DNA of 5,087 nucleotides from DATKHR01 sp035510155 (GTDB taxonomy: Bacteria; Acidobacteriota; Vicinamibacteria; Vicinamibacterales; CAVVIG01), in NCBI GenBank assembly GCA_035510155.1, contig DATKHR010000071.1, forward strand, positions 1 through 5,087, written 5' to 3'. Of the stretch, positions 1-5,063 are shown one piece after another (within the stretch, counting starts at the first letter, position 1; the number at the start of each line of letters is the position of its first letter). The notes under the pieces are model-generated. The model saw only the letters and a list, made by a program, of their open reading frames with translations. It searched no databases and had not been told where the DNA came from. Position numbers and translations under genes: made by a program.

Positions 1-142
1 GTGCTTCCTCGGGCGAGAGGCCCGTTTGAATATACTTTTCGAGTTGGCGATCGAGGTGGAACTGGAGTTCCTCATCGAGGCCGGCATCCATCGACTTGGC
101 GCGGAGGAGCGCTCGGAGACGGAAGATCAGATCGCTGAGCAT
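1..142 (-). CDS. ADOP-family FtsX/MacB-like ABC permease, N-terminal fragment (cut by window edge)
   Basis: Reading the minus strand from the ATG at 142-140 gives 47 codons, beginning MLSDLIFRLRALLRAK and continuing through DEELQFHLDRQLEKYIQTG and LSPEEA to the window edge. This short cytoplasmic lead (a basic 'RLRALLR' stretch, then 'DEELQFHLDRQ', then 'G(L/M)SPEEA') is the characteristic N-terminus of the acidobacterial duplicated orphan permeases, large membrane proteins with MacB periplasmic-core and FtsX domains. None of those domains lies inside the window, so the rest is inferred. The start is supported by GAGGA six bases upstream, which lies across the padR stop region; only 8 bp separate the padR stop and this ATG, so the two are almost certainly one transcript. 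Family substrates are generally unknown. Too short for the standard ORF cut-off but a confident call. Confidence 0.82.
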   Translation of the reverse strand, partial: MLSDLIFRLRALLRAKSMDAGLDEELQFHLDRQLEKYIQTGLSPEEA

Positions 143-150
143 GGTAATCC

Positions 151-477
151 TCAGGCTTCGCCGAGCACCTGGTTGACGGCGACGGTTAACTGCTTCCAAA
201 GACCGGTTTCGGCTTCGAGCTGCTTGCGGCCTGCCCTGGTGAGTTCGTAGTATCGGGCGCGACGATTGTTCTCCGATGCGCCCCAGCGGGCCTTGATCAA
301 TCCGCGCCGTTCCAGCCGATGGAGGGCAGGATAGAGCGAGCCTTGTTGGATGCAGAGGACCTCGCTCGACACTTGCTGCACGCGCTCGGAAATGCCCCAT
401 CCGTGCTGGGGCTCGAGCGAGAGGGTGCGGAGGATGAGGAGGTCAAGGGTCCCCTGCGGGAGATCAATGAGTGACAT
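151..477 (-). CDS. PadR-family transcriptional regulator
   Basis: 108-aa protein, the usual length for the short PadR class found beside ADOP permeases. It carries a winged helix-turn-helix domain at about residues 8-80. Diagnostic segments are QGTLDLLILRTL (8-19), the 'HGWGIS' turn (25-30), 'QQGSLYPALHRLERRG' (44-59) where the recognition helix lies, and the wing 'SENNRRARYYELT' (68-80). A short C-terminal helix (81-105) would serve dimerisation. I chose the ATG at 477: the protein then begins MSLIDLPQGTLD as in relatives, and AGGGAA lies a few bases upstream. Upstream in-frame ATGs at 507 and 531 would add 10 or 18 residues with no family resemblance. It is followed after 8 bp by the permease, so it probably represses this two-gene operon in response to an unknown ligand. 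Family assignment is firm; the regulated signal is not known. Confidence 0.93.
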   Translation of the reverse strand: MSLIDLPQGTLDLLILRTLSLEPQHGWGISERVQQVSSEVLCIQQGSLYPALHRLERRGLIKARWGASENNRRARYYELTRAGRKQLEAETGLWKQLTVAVNQVLGEA

Positions 478-493
478 GGTTTCCCTGTTTGCT

Positions 494-499
494 TCTATA
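494..499 (-). promoter_or_regulatory. Possible -10 element for the padR/permease operon
   Basis: On the minus strand TATAGA lies 17 bp upstream of the padR ATG, a good match to a sigma-70 -10 box. No convincing -35 box is found at 16-18 bp spacing, so this is tentative. If correct, the 5' leader is about 10 nt and contains the AGGGAA ribosome site. The promoter would lie just outside, or overlapping, the decayed gene fragment on the opposite strand. Confidence 0.3.
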
Positions 500-510
500 G
501 GAAGCATGGC

Positions 511-660
511 GGAGGTCTTGTAGAAGTGCAAGGGAAAAGCTGGTTTACGGCGTCAGTGACGGACATCGAGCCCGGAGAGTACGAATGCCAGCTGACGGTG
601 CTCGATCCGGGCAGCGGCCGGGCGGCCTTTTGGCGTACCACAATTGTTGTCGTCCGCTGA
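511..660 (+). pseudogene. Probable 3' remnant of a VWFA-related domain gene
   Basis: The plus-strand frame ending at TGA 658-660 reads GKSWFTASVTDIEPGEYECQ followed by LTVLDPGSGRAAFWRTTIVVVR and stop. The 'PGEY-CQ-TVLDP----AAFWR--I-VV' pattern resembles the C-terminal beta-sandwich end of the VWFA-related proteins abundant in Acidobacteriota, which terminate shortly after an 'AFW/AF-R-P' segment. Only about 45 codons remain; going upstream the frame stays open into padR's leader but stops resembling the family near 520, and there is no ribosome site or plausible start. I read it as the tail of a gene whose 5' part was lost by deletion or displaced by the padR/permease insertion. The left edge is approximate. 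The alternative is a chance open frame, but the pattern is specific enough that I favour a remnant. Confidence 0.45.
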
Positions 661-691
661 ACCAACCCGCGCTGGCACCCCGCCATCCTGC

Positions 692-718
692 TTGACGTAT
701 AACGTGATGCGTTATACC
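692..718 (+). promoter_or_regulatory. Promoter and palindromic operator of the higBA operon
   Basis: TTGACG (692-697) resembles a -35 box and TATACC (713-718) a weak -10 box, at 15-bp spacing. Between and over them lies a perfect 8-bp inverted repeat, GTATAACG (697-704) and CGTTATAC (710-717), separated by the 5-bp spacer TGATG. A palindrome embedded in the promoter is the standard arrangement for autorepression of HigBA-type operons, with the HigA dimer as the expected binder. Transcription from this -10 box would begin near 725, only about 5 nt before the GTG start of the toxin. Confidence 0.6.
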
Positions 719-729
719 CTGATTCTCGA

Positions 730-1008
730 GTGACTCGGTCGTTCAGGGATTCCGAAACCGAGGCGCTCTTCTCGGGGCGGTTCAACCGACGTCTGCAGAA
801 GGTGGCACGGACTGCGCAACGCAAGCTGCAACAACTCCATGCGGCTCGCGAGCTTCGGGATCTGGCGGCGTTTCCCGGTAACCGGCTGGAGGCGCTTGCG
901 GGCGATCGTCGTGGTCAACACAGCATTCGGGTCAACGATCAGTACCGCATCTGCTTCGTGTGGCACGATGGTGATGCCGACGCCGTGGAGATCGTCGACT
1001 ATCACTAG
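730..1008 (+). CDS. higB: HigB-type (RelE superfamily) toxin, plasmid maintenance system killer protein
   Basis: 92-aa protein with the full layout of the HigB/'killer protein' family: an N-terminal MTRSFRDSETEALFSG (1-16), a basic helical region (18-45), 'GNRLEALAGDRRGQHSIRVN' (50-69), the beta-strand core 'QYRICFVWHDGD' (71-82), and the family's typical ending 'VEIVDYH' (86-92). Members are ribosome-dependent mRNA interferases that cut translated messages; the Arg/His-rich 60-67 segment and the terminal Tyr-His are the likely active-site contributors, by analogy. The start is GTG at 730, fixed by the conserved N-terminus; no good Shine-Dalgarno precedes it, and the mRNA may be nearly leaderless. 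Toxin-first order, with the antitoxin 14 bp downstream, is typical of higBA. The frame is intact and no key segment is missing, so it looks functional. Confidence 0.92.
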   Translation: MTRSFRDSETEALFSGRFNRRLQKVARTAQRKLQQLHAARELRDLAAFPGNRLEALAGDRRGQHSIRVNDQYRICFVWHDGDADAVEIVDYH

Positions 1009-1012
1009 CGAA

Positions 1013-1018
1013 AGGAGG
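1013..1018 (+). promoter_or_regulatory. Strong Shine-Dalgarno deciding the higA start
   Basis: AGGAGG ends 1 base before the ATG at 1020 and 4 bases before the ATG at 1023. The tandem ATGATG offers two in-frame starts, and the spacing favours the second. The contrast with the poor site before the toxin gene fits preferential antitoxin synthesis. Confidence 0.7.
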
Positions 1019-1022
1019 AATG

Positions 1023-1328
1023 ATGGCAACAGCACGCCGGCTTCCACCGGTGCACCCCGGCGAGATCCTGCGTGAGGATCTGATGAGGCCGCTCGGGCTA
1101 AGCATCAACGGTCTCGCTCGCGACCTCCGCGTGCCAGTCACGCGAATGAGCGAGATCGTCAATGGCCGCCGCACCATCACGGCTGACACCGCGCTGCGAC
1201 TGGCTCGCTATTTTTCCATGACGCCGCAGTTCTGGATGAATCTGCAGGCGGCGTACGATCTCGAAGTAGCGACTCGGGTGGTAGCGGGCCGGATTAAGCG
1301 AGACGTGCATCCACGGGAAGCCGCATAG
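1023..1328 (+). CDS. higA: HigA-type antitoxin, XRE-family DNA-binding protein
   Basis: 101-aa protein (102 if the first of two adjacent ATGs is used). It opens with the family signature 'LPPVHPGEILREDLMRPLGL' (7-26). A helix-turn-helix at about 27-52 follows ('SINGLARDLRVPVTRMSEIVNGRR'-type pattern, given here from 28 in two parts: SINGLARDLRVPVTR, then MSEIVNGRR), then 'TADTALRLARYF' (53-64) and 'PQFWMNLQAAYDLEVA' (68-83). This is the 'addiction module antidote protein, HigA family' architecture. It should bind HigB tightly and, as a dimer, repress the operon through the palindrome at 697-717. The gene follows higB after 14 bp with its own strong ribosome site. The C-terminal tail (84-101) is basic and probably flexible. 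Complete and intact, apparently functional. Confidence 0.94.
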   Translation: MATARRLPPVHPGEILREDLMRPLGLSINGLARDLRVPVTRMSEIVNGRRTITADTALRLARYFSMTPQFWMNLQAAYDLEVATRVVAGRIKRDVHPREAA

Positions 1329-1371
1329 GCGCTGCAGACTCGCGGGACAACGCAAAACATGGCGCTTGGGC

Positions 1372-1407
1372 GCAGGGGGTCGTGGGTTCGAATCCCGCCG
1401 CCGACCA
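1372..1407 (+). other. tRNA 3'-end-like fragment, possible attachment-site remnant
   Basis: The segment contains a textbook T-arm: stem GTGGG (1382-1386) pairs with CCCGC (1394-1398, one G-T pair) around the loop TTCGAAT (1387-1393). It is preceded by a variable-loop-like GGGTC and followed by CGCCGA and CCA (1405-1407). It is not a whole tRNA. The stretch after the T-stem is about two bases short of a normal 7-bp acceptor strand plus discriminator plus CCA. No matching 5' acceptor strand, D-arm or anticodon arm exists in the 90 bases upstream; the sequence there runs into higA. Tyrosine-recombinase elements commonly recreate tRNA 3' ends at their borders, so an att remnant is the leading reading; a decayed tRNA gene is the alternative. 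Confidence 0.45.
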
Positions 1408-1417
1408 CTTTTCGGAT

Positions 1418-1481
1418 CTGTAGGTCACATATAGGTCACACGCGGATCGGCGGCGAACCGCTGTCGAAATGTGACCTACAG
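1418..1481. repeat. 13-bp inverted repeat plus direct repeat built on TAGGTCACA
   Basis: CTGTAGGTCACAT (1418-1430) is perfectly matched by its reverse complement ATGTGACCTACAG (1469-1481). A second copy of the 9-mer TAGGTCACA (1432-1440) follows the first (1421-1429) at an 11-bp period, giving two direct copies and one inverted copy in 64 bp. The 38-bp spacer and the lack of a T-run make a terminator unlikely. One helical turn between direct copies suits protein binding sites. They begin 11 bp after the tRNA-like CCA, the place expected for recombinase arm sites. Confidence 0.7.
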
Positions 1482-1817
1482 CGTCCGGCATCTCCTCTCT
1501 GCCGTGGTGATTCACATGAAAAGCCGGAACGTTGGCTGGACTTTGCCGTGCCGAAGTCCGCGACACACTTGAGGATGTCGCCAACCCGCCGCGCGGCGCT
1601 GACAGTGATAGGCCCCGCGGTCCGGGCTTCAGCGCCCGCCGCTTGACCCAGTCGATTTTTCGCGTTTTTCACTGGATGGCAGCGCGCGTCAATCGTCCTT
1701 ATAGCTCTAATCATTGCGGATCTGGCACACGATGTTGTTTCATCCGTGTTCGCGAAGTGCCAGGCTGCACCGCGATTCTGTTACCACTGCTCGTGTTCGT
1801 GTTCATCGCGAAGGACC

Positions 1818-3569
1818 TCACAAATCGATGACGATGTCGCGCAGTGGTCGTGCGCAGCACACGAGGAGATTGCCGTCGGCGGGGCAGTCGAGCGGCTCCG
1901 GCTGGTAGTCCACCGCGCCCGAAACGAGACCGCTCTCGCAGGTGTGGCACACGCCGGTTCGGCATGACCACCGGACGGGCACATCGCAGGCTTCGGCCAA
2001 CTCGAGGAGGCTCTGATGCGATGACGAGTTCCAGTGCGCGGCGATGCCGCTGCGCGCGAACGACACCAGCGGGCCGGTTGCTGCATCGCCATGGGGGGGA
2101 TGCGGCGCGGGCATCGCGGCGCCGACGATGCCGGGCGTCGTCGATTCGCTGCCGTTGAAGTGCTCGAGATGGATTCGCTCGGGCGCGGCACCGTAGGCGG
2201 CGAGCGCTCCCTGCATTTCGGTCATGAAGCGAATCGGTCCGCACAAATAGACGTCGGCGTCACGCGGCACTCGCGCATCATCGAAGGTCGATTGTGAAAC
2301 GCGTCCAGCGGCATCGAAGTTCTTCGTTACCGCGTCGTCCGCGCCTGGCCTGCTGAAGCACACGAAGCCACGGCCGCGGGCGAGTGCGATCATAAGGCGG
2401 CGGACTTCGGCGGCAAACGGATGATGCTGTCCATCGCGCGCGCCGTGCAGCCAGAGGACCTCGCGCTGCGAACCGGCCGCCGCCAGCGCGTGCAACATCG
2501 CCAGCACCGGCGTCGCGCCAATGCCGGCGCTGATCAGGACGACCGGCCGGCCTCCGGGCTGCAGCGTAAACGTGCCGCGTGGCGCGCTGACGTCGATCGC
2601 ATCGCCGACCCGGATGCGATCGCGCAGATAAATGCCGGCGGTGCCGTTCGGCTCGATCTTCACGCTGATGCGGTAACGTTCCGTTGACGGCGGACCCGAG
2701 AGCGAGTAGCTGCGGAAGAGCGGCGTGGGCAGTTGCAGCCGCAGGACCACGTATTGACCGGGAAGAGGCGTCCGCAATGGATGATCGTCACGGCTGCGCA
2801 TTGTCAGCGACAGGACGTCAGCTGACTCGCGATCGACCGTCGTGACCGCGAGCGGACGGAAGCCCGGTGCCGCAGGATGCGCGGCGGCGCTAGGCATGAG
2901 TCCCGCGTTGCCGGTGCTAACGGCGCCGGCGTTGTGCAGCAGCGCTTCGAACGACGCGCGCCAGCCAGGCGACAGCGCGTCGATCCGCAACGCACTCTCC
3001 AGTCGATCGCGTGGGTGACGCGGCGAGTAGAGGAGCGCGTTGATCTCGGCGACCGTCATGCGCTCCGTCGCCTCGGCAACCTTCACGATCTCGTCGCCAG
3101 CGGCCACCTCGCCTTCGCGCAGCACGCGCATGTAGAAGCCGGGGCGTCCGCTCGACGTCAGCAGCGCTGCCATGCGTGGTTCGTTCATCCGAATGCCGAG
3201 TCGATAGCAGGTGACGCGCGGCTGCGTCACTTCGAACAGCGCGCCGCCGATGCGATACCGATCGCCGATGCACACGGTATCGTCGGCCAGTCCTTCGGTG
3301 GTGAAGTTCTCGCCGAACTGCCCGTAGCGAAAGTCGGTCCGCTGCAGCGCCTTCTGCCAATGCCGGTACGACTCGATCTGATACACGTACACTGCGCGCT
3401 GTTCCCCGCCATGTCCGGAGAGATCGCCTTGTCCGTCGCCGTCGAGATTCAATCGCCCGGCGCGGCGCGGACCGGCCACCGAATCCTTGTAAATCGCGGT
3501 GTGTACGGTGCGTCCGTTCCAGGCGATGTCGCGCGGGAGTCCGACGTTGACCGAGAGCAGTCGCGCCAT
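1818..3569 (-). CDS. MOSC / FAD-NAD(P)H reductase / [2Fe-2S] ferredoxin fusion protein (YiiM-like N-terminus)
   Basis: 583-aa cytosolic fusion with no signal peptide or membrane segment. Residues 1-165 form a YiiM-type MOSC domain: 'LSGHGGEQRAVYVY' (50-63), 'FGENFTTEGL' (85-94) and the conserved cysteine C121 in 'QPRVTCYRLG', the expected molybdenum ligand. Residues 171-211 match the YiiM-type 3-alpha region. After an Ala/Pro-rich linker (about 215-236) comes a flavin domain with 'LPGQYVVLRL' (269-278) and the flavin-binding 'RSYSLSG' (286-292). A nucleotide domain follows with 'ISAGIGATPVLAML' (346-359) and 'YLCGPIRFM' (441-449). After a second linker, the C-terminal ferredoxin (about 498-583) has C536-x4-C541-x2-C544, with C571 (or C572) as fourth ligand. 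Inferred electron path: NAD(P)H, FAD, [2Fe-2S], Moco. A reductase of N-hydroxylated substrates is plausible by analogy to YiiM. It starts 7 bp after the DUF427 stop with no clear Shine-Dalgarno, suggesting translational coupling. Confidence 0.93.
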   Translation of the reverse strand: MARLLSVNVGLPRDIAWNGRTVHTAIYKDSVAGPRRAGRLNLDGDGQGDLSGHGGEQRAVYVYQIESYRHWQKALQRTDFRYGQFGENFTTEGLADDTVCIGDRYRIGGALFEVTQPRVTCYRLGIRMNEPRMAALLTSSGRPGFYMRVLREGEVAAGDEIVKVAEATERMTVAEINALLYSPRHPRDRLESALRIDALSPGWRASFEALLHNAGAVSTGNAGLMPSAAAHPAAPGFRPLAVTTVDRESADVLSLTMRSRDDHPLRTPLPGQYVVLRLQLPTPLFRSYSLSGPPSTERYRISVKIEPNGTAGIYLRDRIRVGDAIDVSAPRGTFTLQPGGRPVVLISAGIGATPVLAMLHALAAAGSQREVLWLHGARDGQHHPFAAEVRRLMIALARGRGFVCFSRPGADDAVTKNFDAAGRVSQSTFDDARVPRDADVYLCGPIRFMTEMQGALAAYGAAPERIHLEHFNGSESTTPGIVGAAMPAPHPPHGDAATGPLVSFARSGIAAHWNSSSHQSLLELAEACDVPVRWSCRTGVCHTCESGLVSGAVDYQPEPLDCPADGNLLVCCARPLRDIVIDL

Positions 3570-3576
3570 CGGAGTG

Positions 3577-4440
3577 TTACGACCGGCGACGAGCCTCGTC
3601 GGCGGTGAGATCCCGATCCGGGCCGTGCGGAATCACCGTCTGCCCCGACTCGAGCCGAAGCACGGCGCCGTCCAGTTGGACCGACACGATGTCGGGCTCG
3701 AACGACACGAGATCGGAGATGCGACAAACCTCGGAATACGCCTCGCGGTAGGACCACGCGGCCCGATGCGCCTCGCCGATATCGTAGTAGCTGCAGAGGC
3801 CCTTGTACGGACAGAACGTCTGCTGTGTTACCGCGGTCAGCGCCGGCTGGTCGACGTCGGCGCGAGGCACGTACCAACGCGGCGCGAAGCCGGACTCGTG
3901 GAGCACGACCGGCCGGTTCGTGTCGGCCACAACCTGATCGTGGTTCCGGACGATGAGATGACGGGAGGTCTGACGGATGTCGATGCGGTGGTACGGATCG
4001 GCGGCGTGGCCAAGGATCCGCTCGTCCTCTTCGTAGAACGCGTCCATCGCCCGCCACGCGAATGCGACCCGGCCGTGTAGGTCCCGTGCGCAGTCAGGCA
4101 GATCGACGTGCTGCCAGGCGCCTCGCGGCGCGCTGCGCTCGCCGCCCCGCACGGTGTACCACGCGGTGGGCCCGAGGTCGTCGTGGCGGGTCGTTTGCTC
4201 CGCGCGCTGCAGCGCGTTCGCGGACACGTCGGTCTCCGGAAAATACGCCACGGGATAGCGGCCAGGCTCGAAGAGCAAAAGCGCGCGATCGCTATCGACG
4301 ATCCAGGCTCCCCCAAAGCGTACGCGCATCCGCCGCCGCAGCGGCTCGACATACAACAGTCGCTTCGGCAGCGGTTCAGGCACGAGGAACCGGCCGATCG
4401 CTCCCGTCGAGAGGGGTCCTTGCTGCCACGACAGGCCCAC
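3577..4440 (-). CDS. Tandem DUF427 domain protein
   Basis: 287-aa soluble protein with two DUF427 (PF04248, also called NTP_transf_9) repeats. Repeat 1 (about 33-146) shows 'RMRVRFGGAWIVDSDRALLL' (37-56), 'YPVAYFPETDV' (62-72) and 'DLGPTAWYTVRGG' (88-100). Repeat 2 (about 151-258) shows 'VVADTNRPVVLHESGFAPRW' (170-189), 'YVPRADV' (190-196) and the family hallmark 'FCPYKGLCSYYDI' (209-221). Repeat 1 has lost the CPYKG cysteine-lysine motif, while repeat 2 keeps it plus a second cysteine (C216), so only repeat 2 is likely to carry the conserved site. The start is GTG at 4440, with GGAGG six bases upstream and an N-terminus (LSWQQGPLSTGAIGRF) like other double-DUF427 proteins. The function of the family is not established. 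It is the first gene of an operon with the MOSC-reductase fusion, which hints at a shared redox or detoxification role. Confidence 0.9.
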   Translation of the reverse strand: MGLSWQQGPLSTGAIGRFLVPEPLPKRLLYVEPLRRRMRVRFGGAWIVDSDRALLLFEPGRYPVAYFPETDVSANALQRAEQTTRHDDLGPTAWYTVRGGERSAPRGAWQHVDLPDCARDLHGRVAFAWRAMDAFYEEDERILGHAADPYHRIDIRQTSRHLIVRNHDQVVADTNRPVVLHESGFAPRWYVPRADVDQPALTAVTQQTFCPYKGLCSYYDIGEAHRAAWSYREAYSEVCRISDLVSFEPDIVSVQLDGAVLRLESGQTVIPHGPDRDLTADEARRRS

Positions 4441-4446
4441 TGCTCA

Positions 4447-4451
4447 CCTCC
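4447..4451 (-). promoter_or_regulatory. Shine-Dalgarno of the DUF427 gene, fixing a GTG start
   Basis: On the minus strand GGAGG precedes the GTG at 4440-4438 by six bases. A nearer GTG that overlaps this site (in GGAGGTGAGCAGTG) is out of frame. This supports GTG as the true start; no in-frame ATG lies nearby. Confidence 0.75.
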
Positions 4452-4478
4452 CCAGTTGTGATGTTCGAACTTCCTGTG

Positions 4479-4497
4479 CGTCAGCGTCGGGCTGACG
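4479..4497. promoter_or_regulatory. 7-bp perfect hairpin/palindrome upstream of the DUF427 operon
   Basis: CGTCAGC (4479-4485) and GCTGACG (4491-4497) pair perfectly around the 5-bp spacer GTCGG. The structure ends 38 bp before the DUF427 GTG start, a place suited to an operator or a leader stem-loop. No T-tract follows on either strand, so a terminator is unlikely. The binding protein is unknown. Confidence 0.35.
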
Positions 4498-4973
4498 TTG
4501 CCTGCCGACCACTTGATGAGCATACCGTGCGGACCGTTGGCGAGCTCAGCGCAGGCCGGGGCCGCCGACGGCTCGCCGCGCACGCCAACAAAGAGGCCAG
4601 TAGAACCGAGCGTCAGGTCGGTCACGGTCCTGCTGATCGAAGAAGTCTCGGGTTTTCATATCGGACAGGCTTGTATCCAAAGTCTTGCCAGGCTCCCGCC
4701 GACCTCGTTTCGCGAAATCAGAAGTGGTGCGTGCGGGATCGCAGCATGTTGCTGTCGATCCGGTGACAGCCAGGCGTCCACGTCGCACGCTGTGTCTCGT
4801 GAGATCCCAACCTTCGCATCTTGGCGACTAGGGCGGTTCGGCACCGCGCGCCGCCCGGCGAATGCACGTGCCTCGCCAACCCTGATGCGGACGCGGTTTT
4901 GATGAATCTCCTGGCGAGAGCCGCAGCTCAGCGGTGCGAGGCCGCATCCACGGGAACAACGTCGCCAAACAAG

Positions 4974-4991
4974 GTGTGTTCAGAAACACAC
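4974..4991. repeat. Short hairpin GTGTGTT / AACACAC
   Basis: Seven perfect base pairs (4974-4980 with 4985-4991) close a CAGA tetraloop. There is no T-run after it on either strand, so it is not a clear intrinsic terminator; role unknown. Confidence 0.4.
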
Positions 4992-5046
4992 TCGAGCACA
5001 CATAGATGTTCGATGGGCCGACGAGCTGACGACGCAACTCACTCAT

Positions 5047-5063
5047 ACGCGCACAAGGCGCGT
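5047..5063. repeat. Short hairpin ACGCGC / GCGCGT
   Basis: Six perfect pairs (5047-5052 with 5058-5063) enclose ACAAG. With a two-base bulge the stem extends to CTCA/TGAG. It lies 24 bp from the window edge with no U-tract. It could belong to a feature beyond the right edge. Confidence 0.35.

Larger units (their letters stand above)
1329..1817. other. 489-bp gene-free stretch with tRNA-like fragment and repeats
   Basis: No frame on either strand has a ribosome site plus a protein-like composition; open frames here look like chance. The minus-strand frames over 1356-1410 yield peptides such as 'GGIRTHDP' and 'GFEPTTP', which are well known as spurious translations antisense to tRNA genes. The left third holds the tRNA 3'-end-like fragment and the TAGGTCACA repeats annotated separately. 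Further right there is only a 7-bp inverted repeat (CTGGCAC 1722-1728, GTGCCAG 1757-1763) with a 28-bp spacer, just beyond the 3' end of the MOSC fusion gene. It lacks a T-tract and is not a convincing terminator. I find no integrase remnant. Confidence 0.6.

Noticed and set aside
707..733. Nine-codon frame (ATG to TGA, eight residues) whose stop overlaps the higB GTG start, a possible leader peptide
   Set aside because: Its ATG sits inside the predicted operator and upstream of the likely transcription start, and it has no ribosome site; the GTGA overlap is probably chance.
1307..1319. 13-mer GCATCCACGGGAA shared between the higA end and about 4943-4955
   Set aside because: One such match in a 5-kb window is within chance expectation, with no flanking similarity.
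1360..1372. Small GCGC-TTGG-GCGC hairpin after higA as a terminator
   Set aside because: Stem of only 4 bp and followed by purines rather than a T-tract.
1320..1408. A complete tRNA gene
   Set aside because: No D-arm, anticodon arm or complementary 5' acceptor strand can be found upstream, and the 3' acceptor side is about two bases short.
1208..1584. Minus-strand frames giving 'GGIRTHDP' and 'GFEPTTP' peptides
   Set aside because: These strings are familiar artefacts of translating antisense to tRNA T-arm sequence; used instead as support for the tRNA-like fragment.
2877..3608. Plus-strand frame of 243 codons
   Set aside because: Lies wholly antisense to the MOSC fusion and the end of DUF427; Arg/Ala/His-rich composition is typical of an antisense shadow.
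3837..4625. Long minus-strand frame (262 codons) spanning the DUF427 start
   Set aside because: Most of it overlaps the DUF427 gene in another frame and has shadow-like Arg/Ser/Thr-rich composition. The first 60 codons look somewhat protein-like but match nothing I recognise.
4498..4902. Plus-strand frame of 134 codons in the region upstream of the DUF427 operon
   Set aside because: No good ribosome site, unusual Cys/Ser/Arg-rich composition and no domain pattern.
4828..5046. Minus-strand frame of 72 codons near the right edge
   Set aside because: No ribosome site or family resemblance; composition is consistent with a chance frame in GC-rich DNA.
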